A stretch of DNA of 64,000 nucleotides from Piromyces finnis (lineage: Eukaryota; Neocallimastigomycota; Neocallimastigomycetes; Neocallimastigales; Neocallimastigaceae). The notes under the pieces were generated by a model. It saw only the letters and a list, made by a program, of their open reading frames with translations. It did no database searches and was not told where the DNA came from. Each line of letters starts with the position of its first letter. The stretch's first letter is position 1. A program made the translations under genes and the position numbers. Of the stretch, positions 22,601 to 32,396 are shown in pieces. The stretch lies in assembly GCA_002104945.1 (NCBI GenBank), contig MCFH01000003.1, forward strand, positions 992,001 through 1,056,000. The letters run 5' to 3'.

Positions 22601-23911
22601 ATCGTGATTTTTTGGAGAACTTTTTGTTAAATCATGGATATAAGAATTTGTTGAAGTGCTACAAGAAGGTTTGGAATCATTAGAAATAGAAGAAATAACA
22701 TAAGTAGGGGCAACGTTAGGAATAATAGAGCAATGTGACAGACAGAAATTTGAATTAAAAGATAATTCTTTTTCAACGAAGTTAATATTAGGGTTGTGTT
22801 GATGTAGCCATTCAGCACCTAAGATGCCGCAATATCCCGGAAGGTCTACGATATAGAATATAGCTTTACATTGGTGGTTTTTGTATTTGATCGAAATTGG
22901 GATAGATTTACCTAAGATTTGTTGTTCCCCACCAATGCCAGAGATTTTGTTGAAAGAGACGGATTTATCAAAAGGAATATTATTTTCTTCGGCAAAGACC
23001 ACATCTAGTAGGTTAAGTTGGGATCCTGAATCAATTAGTAATTTTGTATTCACGGAGACGTCGGAAGTATTGAGTTGGAAATCAAAGACTGGCTGTTTCA
23101 GATTGGGGTTATCGGAGAATCTTATTCTAGGCTTCTTTTCAGGCATAGTGTTAGAAATATGAATCCCAGCTGATTTTTCATTTTTATTTCTTTTTGGGCA
23201 GTTATTTAACTTATGATCAGGAGAACCACAATACAGGCAGAGATTTTCCTTAATTCTTCTAGCTTTTTCTTCTGAGGAAAGCGGTCCATAAGTTTTCTTA
23301 TTTCTTGAAGTGCAAGGTTTTCTATTTGCTTCAGTTCTTCGGTTTTGAGTAGTGTTAATAGAATGATTGTTGTTGAAAAATCTTCTATTGGTATCGATTC
23401 TAGAATCGATTCTTGATGCAATAACTTGTAAATTTAGCAACGTTTGTGGACCGGGAAACATTTCTAAAATCCTATTGGCGACTTGATCTTGTAGTCCAGC
23501 TAAGAAGGCATCCATTTTCGCACTTTCGTTCCAAGAAGAGTCATCGGAGTATCGGTTAAATTCAAGAATATATTTTTGAATCTCACCGATTTTCCTTTGC
23601 TTTATAGTTCGAAGTTTTTGATTAGCCACAAACGTTGAGTCGTTGTCACCAAACACAGATTTAAGCTTGGCAACGAATGAGTCATAATTTAGTAGGCATT
23701 CGTCATGGTTGTGAATTAATGATGCAGCCCAATTTAAGGCTTCACCATATAGTCTCGAAATGATATAAACGATTTTTGCTTCGTCATCCGCGTAACGCTC
23801 TGGGTAGACCATAAAGATTAATTCTATTTTAGCGAGAAAACCCTTAAAGAAACGACGATTTCCAGCGAAACCATCCTTCAATGTAGCATTATTCATCAAT
23901 TCTTCATCCAT
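19676..23911 (-). CDS. Chromovirus Gag-Pol polyprotein (1411 residues)
   Basis: It starts at ATG 23911 (MDEELMNN) and is open throughout. Domains: Gag about 15-185; zinc knuckle C225-C228-H233-C238; aspartic protease DSG 294-296; reverse transcriptase with YIDD 639-642; RNase H with D788, E831, D858 and D901; integrase zinc finger H1003-H1010-C1040-C1043; integrase core D1073, D1133, E1169 (exact D,D-35-E spacing); GPY motif near 1303; a proline run 1348-1352; chromodomain about 1360-1408 ([25 protein letters not shown]). It would form particles, copy element RNA, and integrate the cDNA, with the chromodomain steering integration to histone marks in this family. Gag and Pol in one frame, as in Tf1/Tf2-type elements, implies processing by the protease. 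All catalytic residues I can check are present, so it may be active. Confidence 0.97.
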   Translation of the reverse strand: MDEELMNNATLKDGFAGNRRFFKGFLAKIELIFMVYPERYADDEAKIVYIISRLYGEALNWAASLIHNHDECLLNYDSFVAKLKSVFGDNDSTFVANQKLRTIKQRKIGEIQKYILEFNRYSDDSSWNESAKMDAFLAGLQDQVANRILEMFPGPQTLLNLQVIASRIDSRIDTNRRFFNNNHSINTTQNRRTEANRKPCTSRNKKTYGPLSSEEKARRIKENLCLYCGSPDHKLNNCPKRNKNEKSAGIHISNTMPEKKPRIRFSDNPNLKQPVFDFQLNTSDVSVNTKLLIDSGSQLNLLDVVFAEENNIPFDKSVSFNKISGIGGEQQILGKSIPISIKYKNHQCKAIFYIVDLPGYCGILGAEWLHQHNPNINFVEKELSFNSNFCLSHCSIIPNVAPTYVISSISNDSKPSCSTSTNSYIHDLTKSSPKNHDSTIKPTNNKEVILPAELQAFEDVFNEKAAEQLPPHRQYDCEIRLKPDSKLFYGPIYPLTDKESMVLKEYIDENLRKGFIRPSKSPAGAPVLFVPKKNGELRLCQDYRKLNEITVRDSYPLPLINDMLEHLGKSNIFSKLDLRSAYNLVRIKEGDEFKTAFTCKYGHFEYTVMPFGLKNAPAVFQHFINDVLDGILGVFVFSYIDDLIIFSENFETHVMQVKEVLNRLRKAGLYAKLEKCEFFVPFIDFLGHRISSEGILMDPKKIASILEWPTPKSVKEVQAFLGLANYYRRFIAGFAEIAQPLNALLKKDVKFCFSHQCENSFSLIKSKFASSPVLAYPNRDIPFIVETDASNFAIGAILSQTNPKDKSVHPVAFFSRSLSSSERNYPIYDKELLAIVAALETWRHLLKGTTQPFKIFSDHRNLLYQKKPEKMTQRLVRWSLFLAEFNFIIVYRSGSANGKPDALSRRPDYLENFKYNNDIPNSVLRPENFCAMVLDNNPLMDKIISNSKDDKFYFEVCKYLETQIPPVPHSQIENFKIQDGVLLFNNRIYVPQDCRLEVLKICHDSPSAGHFGLKKTTSLIVRDFWWPYLSVDVKEYVKSCEICCRSKDSRHKPYGFLSPLEIAERPWSSVSMDFITDLPPSQKYTCILVVTDRLTKLCHFIPFENIPSASDTADAFMINVFRLHGLPNEIFSDRGTQFTSKFWNSICKSFDINLKFSSSYHHQTNGLTERVNSVVEQYLRCYSNYKGSNWYKFLHLAEFSYNNAVQESTKTSPFFANYGYNPKHSPILPSRTDVPIADEFTRNFKEIIKTLKDNLKKSIDQQKKFANKHRSKAPELKVNDKVWINSSLIMRNGNKKLKPRKLGPYKIIEKISPVSFKLELPKEIRIHPVIHVSELKPYHEDKFKRKQPPPPPVIVDNNEEFEVEEILDKRRYYGKVQYLIKWKGYPISEASWEPENNLNCPELLKEFNEKK

Positions 23912-24183
23912 TTTCTTTATTTTATTTTATTGATAATATCTAATTTTAATTTAATTTAATGAGTATAATGTATCCAAAAGAATCCAAAAACAAAATCCAA
24001 AAGAGTCCAAAAGAGTCCAAGAGAGTTCAAGAGAGTCCAAGAGAGTTCAAGAGAGTCTAAAAGAGTCCAAGAGAGTTCAAGAGAGTCCTAAAGAGTTCAA
24101 GAGAGTTCAGTAAGTTTAAAAAAAAAAAAATATATAACAAATTAATCAAGGTAAAGGGAATATGTTACAACCGGTGTTTTTAT
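23912..24183 (-). other. 5' leader of the chromovirus with minisatellite
   Basis: Between the 5' LTR and the Gag ATG. It contains about a dozen copies of a 10-bp unit (AGAGTCCAAG/AGAGTTCAAG) at about 23990-24115, on the noncoding strand as written. The remainder is A/T-rich with a poly-A run near 24119-24130. Confidence 0.85.
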
Positions 24184-24704
24184 TGTAACGTGTATCTATA
24201 TAAAAATTTACTAATATATGAATTCATAAAATTTATATAGAAAAATATTATTTATTTCCCTATAGGTTGATATAATTTGTTTAATTTTATTAGAAAATTG
24301 TTTTATTAATAATTATTTTTATTTTTAAAAATTAAAGTTACAAGTTAATAAAAACACACCATTTAATTTTTTGATTCAAACCACTTCTATTTATACTTTT
24401 TCTAAATCTGAAGTGGCTAAATAAAAAATTCAATTTTCTTTCGAAATTATTCTTTAAATTAATTAAAATTTGCATAAGATGAATCCCGTGATAAAATTAC
24501 AAAAAATATTTGATTTTTCGAATATTCGAACTTATTCTTTTTCGAATAAGTTCTATAAGTTTCTATGAGTCGTAAATTAAATTGTTAAATAAATAATCTA
24601 AAATAGATTTCGGATCAAGGTGTGAGTCGAACCCGAGTGATCCAGATTAATGTCTTAAATACTAACCATTAAGACAATATTAATTATCTAATAGATTCGT
24701 TACA
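24184..24704 (-). repeat. 5' LTR of the chromovirus (LTR-7)
   Basis: Same length as the left LTR and nearly identical. The tRNA-like segment is at 24612-24677 and would lie near the start of U3 on the coding strand. Confidence 0.92.
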
Positions 24705-24896
24705 CCACCAGATACATCGGTTAAATTAATGGGTTCGTATGTTCCAGGAATTGAACGGTTTACATTATTAAAAATTCCTATGAAAGGATTACAACTTAAA
24801 ATCTATAAAAAATTAGTTAAAGATTCTGATACCATATGTAATATTGGAATTAATAATGTGAAAGCAACTCTTGGTGTAATTGGTTTACTACCATAG
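24705..24896 (+). pseudogene. Helicase relic, middle piece
   Basis: After the chromovirus and its CCACC duplication the same reading frame continues for about 60 codons (TSVKLMGSYVPGI, LLKIPMKGLQLKIY, NNVKATLGVIGLLP), the region after motif III in which D6/D11-type helicases continue toward motif V. It is interrupted at 24897 by a TGTAACGAT insertion, and an in-frame TAG (24894-24896) sits at the junction. The stop lies in the target-site sequence, so it probably predates that insertion. The exact continuation in frame across 5.8 kb shows the chromovirus landed in what was still a contiguous coding sequence. Confidence 0.65.
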
Positions 24897-25159
24897 TGTA
24901 ACGATTTTGTGAATATCTCACTAGGTCGTTATAGATTTTAATATTAATTAAATAAAACACTAAAAAATAGTATTTAAATTATATGTTTTATATTTATTAT
25001 TTTATTTATTTATATTATTACTAAGTTTAATATCGACTCAAAGAGTCAAAACAAAATAAAAATACATGAATTTTATATTCAAAAAATTATTAGAAGTTTA
25101 ATATGATTGGTTGTATCATTTTAATAATAAAATAAAATAAATATTATTTTTTCAAAAAA

Positions 25160-25243
25160 GATAAATGACGGATTCAAACCAGTGACATAGATCATGTAGA
25201 AAACAGGTAGGTACCACTGAGTCACTGTGGCCAAGTTATAACG
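25160..25243 (-). other. tRNA-derived (SINE-like) segment
   Basis: The minus strand reads GTGACTCAGTGGTACC (A-box-like), then CACTGGTTTGAATCCGTC (B-box-like) 40 bases on, followed by a T-rich tail. Acceptor and anticodon stems do not pair, so it is a tRNA-derived repeat or pseudogene and not a tRNA gene. Confidence 0.5.
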
Positions 25244-25251
25244 ATACCTGT

Positions 25252-25322
25252 TAAGGAATGAACATAAATAGTTGAATTAGTTAGAATTTTAGGATTTAAC
25301 CTTCAACTATTTATATTCCTTA
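25252..25322. repeat. Hairpin, about 20-bp stem
   Basis: AAGGAATGAACATAAATAGT and its near-complement at 25299-25321 flank a short loop region in LTR-8. Confidence 0.75.
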
Positions 25323-26123
25323 CTAGTGTTTAACTCTATTTTTAAAATATAAAAATTATAATATATAATTTTTATACATTTTTCTAGTAATTATTAATAT
25401 TTTTATTATATAGTTATATTATTTGTATATAGTTATTTAAGACCTTTATTATTAGTATTAGTATAATTACTTATAATATTTTATACTTAAAAAATTTTAC
25501 CAAATTTTATTATTAAAATAGTTATAGGTATTTTATTATTATTTAAGGTTCATTTTATTAATTAACTTTATTGTATAATATTTTATAATTTAAAATTATG
25601 ACATAGAAATTAATTATAATTTTTACTAAAAGAGGCAACTGTTACACACAAAACAGAAGATACCTCGACAGAAAAATTATTATTTATGTCTAAAAAAGGG
25701 CATAATTAATTGAATAATATAAATATATTATATGTTATAATTGAATATATAATATATGATATGCAAAAATGTTACACATATCATAAATTAAAAATTTATT
25801 AATTATAAATTAAAAATTTTTCTATTCAAATATTAAGAGATTATTCATAATATATACTAAGGATTTAATTAATATATGTTACAATGAATGATCCATATAT
25901 TATGAATGAAATTAATTTAAATCCTTAGCTATCCAAAATCATTAAATTTCAAATGATGGATAGTTGGAAAAAGTACGAGGATTTTTGAGAAAAATTTTAA
26001 AATTGGAAAAATCAAAAATAAATTAAATGAATAAAAATTAAAATTAAATAAAATTTTATTTTTATAACTATTGAAGTGTATTGTGATATCTTATTTGAAC
26101 CGTAGCATACCGATATCGTTACA

Positions 26124-26409
26124 TATAGAAAAACAAAAATTCAAATAAGAATAGTAATAATAAGGATATAATTAATAATAAGAATGATAATGATAATAAT
26201 GAGAGTGTTGATAATAATGTTAACAATGATAATAATAAGGATAGAGATATATATATTAATATTAATAATGTTACACAAGAATATATAAAAACAATAAATA
26301 ATTGTTTTTTTAATAATGAAATTGTAATTAACATTGCTGATAAAATTACTACCGATAAGGAAAATAAAAATAAAAGTAAAAATATATTTATTAGAATGAA
26401 TATAATTTG
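26124..26409 (+). pseudogene. Helicase relic, C-proximal piece
   Basis: In the frame that follows on from 24894 after removal of LTR-8, an Asn-rich low-complexity run (KNKNSNKNSNNKD and more) is followed by RDIYINININNVTQEYIKTI and EIVINIADKITTDK, then a Lys/Asn tail and a stop near 26409. I infer it belongs to the helicase because the frame matches, but the Asn-rich insert is not diagnostic. Just beyond, at 26410-26468, the opposite strand reads SKNNTRGKTSIDKSKSNDKS, of similar composition, which suggests a local inversion before family P sequence begins at 26470. Confidence 0.45.
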
Positions 26410-26469
26410 ATTTATCATTACTTTTACTTTTATCAATAGAAGTTTTACCCCTAGTATTATTTTTACTTT

Positions 26470-27656
26470 AAAAGGCGAAGAATCGTGACGAAATCCCTCC
26501 ACTAATAATCTTATCCGAAGAAATGAACAAATTTGAAATTAAACTCAATAAACTCAAGGAACTTAAAGAGTATTTAAAGCCCATAGGCTTCTATTCTAGA
26601 AAACTAAACAATACAGAAAGAAAATACTCAACCTTTGATAGAGAACTCCTTGCCCTCTCAGAGACGTTACTACACTATAAATTATTACTTAGACAAGGTC
26701 AAAAGATATACACTGCAACTGACCATAAAAATCTAGCCATCTATATTAACTCTGGCTCAAAGGTAGAAACGAACCGCAAATTAAGACTATTCGAAAACAT
26801 CTGTAATTTCAACATTATTCCCTATTATTCCCTGCTATATAGAAGGAAAAGATAATAAAGTAGCAGATTTGTTATCAAGATTCATTGAAAAATATAACGA
26901 TACTGAAGAAACAATAAACTATATACACAACATCGAAGAAATTAACGCGTTTGATATATTCAACAATATGGAACCTGATGACCAAGGAATTCAAAGAGAA
27001 GGAGAAAGAGCTATAATTAGATATGAAGAAAAAGAAGAGACCGAACAAATAAATTTAGATCAAGAAATTTATAAACAAACATTAAGAAACTTATTAGAAG
27101 GGGATAAAAGGGACGAATTAGAAAAATTTGTCCTAAACCAATATAAGAAAGATCAAATATTATTTACAGCACTCAAAAAGCAAATATTCGATCTTTTAAA
27201 GGAAAATTCACATTGGGAAGAAAAATATAATGAACAAGTAAGACTTAGATGTTTCGACCTAAAGGACATTATAAGCAAAAGAGAAGAAATCGAAATAAAA
27301 ATAGGAAAATTAGAAGAAGAAATAAAAAACTCTGAAAGAAATAGGATAAATCAGGAATTAAAGAGGAAAGTAGAAAGGACTAATCAAAGAATCAACGACT
27401 TAAGATATGACTTGAATCTCAAAGCAGAAAGAATAGAATTAACCAAAAAGGTTAATAGTTTGGAAAAATAATTAAAGAAATTGGAAGAAAAATTAGAAAC
27501 TATAATTCCGAAATATGATAAATTAAGTTTTAGGTTAAAGAATATCATAGAAGAAAACGAACTTAAAGAAGAATTTCCATTGGCTGAAGAAGCAATTAGG
27601 GAATTAGGCCACAAAAAGAGAAAACTTGCAAATTTCTCGATAGAAATAAACTAAAA
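26470..27656 (+). pseudogene. Family P element, copy 2: RNase H and C-terminal coiled coil, no integrase
   Basis: It begins in the stretch between RT and RNase H that copy 1 also has (KNRDEIPP, compare 10768). RNase H follows with LKPIGFYSRKL, TFDRELLALSE and TATDHKNLAIY. A 10-bp tandem duplication (ATTATTCCCT twice, 26815-26834) causes a frameshift before KVADLLSRF. Where Ty3 elements carry the integrase zinc finger and DDE core, this one has about 260 residues rich in Glu, Lys and Leu with heptad character (EIKIGKLEEEIKNSERN, LKKLEEKLETIIPKYDKL), an in-frame TAA at 27472, and a stop at 27654. No HHCC or DDE motif appears in any frame of this stretch. Confidence 0.8.
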
Positions 27657-28017
27657 TAAGTTATGACGTAATTATAACGTCAACAAATCATAATGATTAG
27701 TAAATAGTAATTTATTACAATTAATAAAAACTTTAATTTAATAATTAGTATAAAAATAAGTAAAATGTATTAGTAAGAGAACTAAGTTTTTTCTTAAATT
27801 CTTGTTTGTATTTAATCGTTTAATAAATAAAATAAAATTTTTAATATACAATAAACGAATATAAACTAGTGAAGTATTTGAGTATAATTGTGTGTTAATT
27901 AACTGAAATAAGGAAGTCAAATAGTATCATAGTATATTCACCATAAATAGTTACCCAGTTAAAAACATACCTTGTAAATTTAGCAAGAACATTAAAATTT
28001 AGGAAAAAGCTTTCAAA
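27657..28017 (+). other. Noncoding junction between family P pol end and gag start
   Basis: About 360 bp of A/T-rich DNA with a near-palindrome TGACGTAATTATAACGTCA at 27663-27681. It could be an LTR shared by two tandem elements (TG at 27663, possible end ACA near 27966) or the intergenic region of a circularly permuted genome. No tRNA-complementary primer site such as TGGTATCAGAGC is seen. Confidence 0.5.
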
Positions 28018-29256
28018 TTGAATTCCAATCTTAGTGAACAATCAAGTGAAAAATCTATCTTCCATCAAAGTGAAGATAGAATACAAGTAATAAACAATCA
28101 ACAATATTTAAACACTGCCGAAATATTAAACAAATTGAACGAGGAAGGTGATATCAAAAGGGAAAATATCTCAATGGATGTAGATGTTAAACAAGAAAAT
28201 GACCTCGAACAAGTATATCATCAACCCTCAGATTCAGAAGGAACTTCAGAGGTAGTAGAAAATTACGTTAACACCCTAGAAAACGAGGTTAAAGATAATA
28301 AAACTTTAGAAACAACATTTAAAAATAACTTTGGAGGAAATAATATCATACAAAATTATAACCCACAAAACTCCGGAGCTGTAGTGCTCGAATCAACTAA
28401 TAAAATCTATCAAGAGCTAGAATTGAAAAGACAATCCGATAAAGAGGAGTTACAAACGGCCATGAAAAATTTCATGGACCAAATGATGACTCAGTTCGCA
28501 AATCTAACCACCACTTTATCTGCTTCAATACAAGCTAATATAATCGAAAACAAAAGCCAAATAGAAAAGATAAGAATGCAAATGGCAAATAAAGCGGAAA
28601 ATGTAGAGGTCCAACAATTAGCTAACGTTATTGATAACAATACAGTAAAACCAATGGACCTCACCGCTGCAGTCACACTGGTTAAGGAAGAGATAAACCA
28701 AAACAAGTTGTCTACTGTGAAGTCATCCGACTTACTACCCCTCGAACAAGAAGTAAACGAGCAAGGAAAAATGGTAGATAAATATACACAAGAGATCATT
28801 GCTTTACGAAACCGCTTAGCCGTGTTACAACGAGAAATTTTACAACTATCCGAAAAAACAAAAGAAGATAATACATTCACACAAAATATTACCAAGAATG
28901 TAAAAAATGAAATGGCCGAAAAACTACAAGTTGTTAGAAACGATATAAGAAAGGCAATTAAGGGGTTGGAAGATAAGCTATTGAACGTGTATCATATTCA
29001 GAGACGTAATAGTGAAGATTTTAAAATAGAATTTAATAGGTTCCAGGATACACTAGAAAATCATATTATAGAAACCCAGCTACAAGAAAGAATTAAAGGT
29101 TTAGAAAATGAAATTCTGAATGAACCACCAAATACAATTGAAATCGAAAATAATGTAAATAAATTATACGAACTCTACGAAATAATTTCTTCAAACTTAG
29201 AAACCAAATTTCCAAAGGAAAGGGTTTATCTTCCAAATCTTTTGACAGTAACATAG
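28018..29256 (+). pseudogene. Family P gag-like coiled-coil region
   Basis: An open frame of about 412 codons without an ATG at its 5' end (first ATG at 28174, MDVDVKQEN). It is acidic and then helical: a central stretch with FMDQMMTQFANLTTTLSASI and long heptad regions (DKYTQEIIALRNRLAVLQRE, LQVVRNDIRKAIKGLEDKLL). It lies between the noncoding junction and the capsid-like ORFs, so I read it as the N-terminal part of the structural polyprotein. I recognise no domain family. The frame is lost near 29220-29256 and continues in another frame (SFDSNIDSSTEKFNR). Confidence 0.55.
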
Positions 29257-30665
29257 ATTCCTCAACTGAAAAATTCAATCGATGTTTCTCAAACGATGAA
29301 GAAAAACAGGACTATTTCGATGCGAGATTTCGAAGAAACAAATATAAAAATGAAACGGAGGACGAATTTCAAGCCCGATTCGCTACCCTCATGGAAAACA
29401 CCAAACCTGATTTTCAAAACGGATCAAGAAACGAACAATACTACTACTTCAAGAACAATCCTAGAATATTTAGTAATAAAATACAATGTACAGTCCCAAT
29501 TATACCCACCGACTTCGAAGACCTTCCATCTTCAACACCGAAAGCCGACGCAGGGTTCAGGAATGTATTTCATACGAAACCACCGCTATACACCTCCAAG
29601 ATATCTGGCTATGAATTCCTACGCGATCTCAAAGCATATCTACAGACCTACACCCCACAAGTAAACGAGTCCCAAATACGAGACGCCATTTTAGAAAGAG
29701 GGGCAAGAAAGTCAAACAGTGGTACTACAACATATTCCTAAAGAAATTAGATAATAACTCTATTGATTGAACTCTACAACTACTTGGAAGAAGCTGAATT
29801 TATTCATTTACCATTTCGAAAAGGAATTTTGTGAACTATCAATAGAAGAACAGGAGCACAAATGGAAAAGTTTAAAACCAACCACTCTATTAAATGAACA
29901 CTCTTTTGAAAAGTTTGTCGCACAGATTGAACGTTTTGGAGAAAACTTGAACAAATCGTACTATTCAAGATTCCTAAAAATCTCCAAGAACCTACCCAAT
30001 AAGTTAAACAAAGAATGCCTACAAACTTTACCACAATTACCAATTTATAACCCAAAGGAAGATTACGATAGCTTAAATGACCAAAATCAGATAATATACC
30101 ATAAGTATATTAATACAATATTTAAATCCTTAGCAGAAGAAGAAGGTAAAAGAAGTTTAGAAGAAGATATTAAATATTTTATTAATCCAAACAATACCGA
30201 TCAAACTCATAACCTAAAAAGGGAAATCTCAGGAAGAACTTACATAAATAATAAGAAGAAGGAAAATCAACGTAAATCCAAGAAAGGGGAATATAAAAAA
30301 TCTACCAATAATTATTCAAAAAGAGAGCAACTACATACTACAAATGAAAATGTATTAGATGAAAATATTGAAGATAAAACAAGGTTTTCTAACGAAGAAG
30401 TAAACAATGCAATTGAGAAATTGAAAGACTCCAAATATTTGAATAACCCAAGATTTGGCGGTCGTATGCACTATAATAAAGCAATAATTTTAGATAACAA
30501 ATATGAAGCAAAATACGGCATAGTTATCTTAGACTCAGGTTCTTCAGGAAATTGTATAGGATCTAACTTAATAAAGTCATTGAATATAAAGAAATACCCT
30601 AATAATTCAGTACACACACTACAATCAGGGGAAACTATCACAGAAGTCAAGGAAAGTTGTTATTC
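29223..30665 (+). pseudogene. Family P gag capsid-like region and protease start
   Basis: Across at least three frameshifts (near 29250, 29745-29775, 29800) the product reads DEFQARFATLMENTKPDF, then HFEKEFCELSIEEQEHKW, ERFGENLNKSYYSRFLKI, KYINTIFKSLAEEEG, a Lys/Asn-rich basic stretch (KKKENQRKSKKGEYKKSTNN), and the aspartic protease VILDSGSSGNCIG near 30523-30562. The segment 30095-30665 aligns with copy 1 at 8505-9045. The copy is cut at about 30665 after KESCY. No CCHC knuckle occurs; the basic stretch may bind nucleic acid instead (inference). Confidence 0.75.
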
Positions 30666-31757
30666 TTAATTTATAATATTAAATATTTACAATTTAATAT
30701 GGTTAAAACAATACTTTTTATTTAAAAGTAATTTAAAAGATTAATCTTAGGATCTATCATATGAATTCATATTATTAATATCAATATCAATATCAATTAT
30801 TAATATTTTAATTTAAAATTATTTTATTTTTATCTATATTATTAATATCAATATTAATAACAATGTAATTTTATTAATTGTAAGAAAAAGTATTTAAACA
30901 AAGAATTGAAATCATTTTTGAAATTCTTTGTAAGATTATTAATTATTAACTATAATCTAATATGTCTTATTAAATATTATTTTATTAAATAAACAATTAA
31001 TAAATTAATTTCATAATTAAATTATTAAAATTTTTATTTTAAATACAAAAATCCATTTAATTTTTTAATTAGAATTATTCTTTAATAAGTTTTAAAGAAA
31101 AAGTTTAATAATAAACAAGCTTAATATTTCATTACTAAATTAAGTTAAGTTATATAAAACATACTGACCAAGTTACATATCAACCAAAGCCCACTTTACA
31201 AGTTATATTAATTAACAAATATAATAAGCTAATAATATTTATATAAAGAAAATTAAATAATATTTTTATTTTAACAATAACTTAATATCAGCAAATATTA
31301 AGTTATTAAAAATATTAAAATTTTTAAAATTTTAGGTTTTATGAGTTTATAACTTTAAGTTAAAAAAATTAATAACGCTAAAGCTTCGTAATTTTTGTCA
31401 ATTTTTGTTCTTTTTATAGAACAATTTTAATAAATGAATTACTATATCTAAATAAATACTATTAATTAAATTAAGTGTATGTAAAATTAATACATAAAAT
31501 AATTCACTATATTTTATTAATGAACGAATTAATAATGTTTTAAATAAATATTAATAATGCAATTAAATGTATAAATAACTAAGATACTAAATAAATTACT
31601 ATATTATATAAATGGATGTTTTAATAATATTTTAAATAAATATTTATAATATAATTAAATGTATAAATAGCTAATATATTAAATAAATTTTTATATAATG
31701 TACAATTATAATCTAAGAATAAATATTAAATAATTTAATATTAATTCTTACAGTTAT
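30666..31757. other. Noncoding, with the shortest repeat R
   Basis: A/T-rich. A TATCAATATCAATATCAAT array lies near 30778-30800. Repeat R, shortest form, occupies 31195-31430: the lectin remnant is gone and only TTAATTAACAAATATAATAA joins the right flank. Nothing else is recognisable. Confidence 0.6.
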
Positions 31758-32396
31758 TGTAAGAAATTAGATTTATTTTATAATAAATAATCTATATTTC
31801 TTATTAAAATTAATTTATTATATTTTTTATTTAACCTTTAATATTTTATTAAATTTTATTAAATTTTATTATAATGCATAATGTATTTTAAATGTAATGT
31901 AAATTATTGTATTTAGAAAAAATCGATTATTAGAATTTTCCCGAATCCATTCGGTTTTATCTAATAATACGATGATTGATAAGAATAGATTATCAATCGA
32001 AACTTTTCTAGTTTTTTCTTCTAATCTTTTTCTAGAAAAGAAATTTATTAAGATTAGAACTTTCTTTTATTCTTTAAGTTTTTATATAAAAAGACCTCTT
32101 GAGTTTCATTTGAAAATCAAGAGTTATTATTATAAGAAATTATAATAAACAACATAAATAAATTGATACACTTTTAACATTAATAAAACATTCTTATAAT
32201 AAAAAATATTTTAAACCCTAACACGAACGTTATTTATTTTTTAAACTCTTATAATAAACTCGATAAGTATAGTATATTTTTTTCTATATCTTAATAATTA
32301 GTTTCCTTATAATTATCTCATTTTAAAAATTAGTGTTAAAATGTTGTTAATAATTTTATTATGTGAAATATTAATACATGTAATAAAATTATTACA
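31758..32396 (+). mobile_element. Solo LTR, family LTR-4
   Basis: TGTAAGAAATTAG to ATTATTACA, with exact target duplication GTTAT at 31753-31757 and 32397-32401. It is nearly identical to 3119-3765 apart from two fewer 11-bp TTAAATTTTAT units. Confidence 0.9.

Larger units (their letters stand above)
18867..24704 (-). mobile_element. Full-length Ty3/gypsy chromovirus (5838 bp)
   Basis: Two 521-bp LTRs (18867-19387 and 24184-24704) flank one uninterrupted Gag-Pol frame. I find about two mismatches between the LTRs (near 19151-19154 versus 24468-24471), so the insertion is young. The target duplication CCACC is exact (18862-18866 and 24705-24709). On the coding strand a polypurine tract GGAGGAGGACCA directly precedes the 3' LTR (19388-19399). 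The 5' LTR is followed by ATAAAAACACCGG with no obvious tRNA complement, as in self-primed fungal chromoviruses (inference). It sits inside the helicase relic. Confidence 0.95.
24897..26123. mobile_element. LTR-8: TGTAACGAT...ATCGTTACA insertion (1227 bp)
   Basis: Its ends are perfect 9-bp inverted repeats and its flanks CATAG (24892-24896) and TATAG (26124-26128) differ at one base, as an aged target duplication would. It has no open frame. Inside are a tRNA-like segment (25160-25243, minus) and a long hairpin (25252-25322). It could be a long solo LTR or a non-autonomous LTR element; smaller nested pieces are possible. Confidence 0.65.

Noticed and set aside
22881-23162. Plus-strand ORFs inside the chromovirus, also 22627-22818 and 23206-23421
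   Set aside because: Shadows of the 1411-residue Gag-Pol frame.
25160-25243. A functional tRNA gene on the minus strand
   Set aside because: A- and B-box-like words are present but acceptor and anticodon stems do not pair; treated as tRNA-derived repeat.
26119-26502. A membrane protein on the minus strand rich in Leu, Ile and Ser
   Set aside because: It is the antisense shadow of the Asn-rich helicase relic piece; the apparent hydrophobicity comes from A/T-rich codons.
28491-28895. Minus-strand ORF with many Ser and Leu residues
   Set aside because: Antisense shadow of the family P coiled-coil region.
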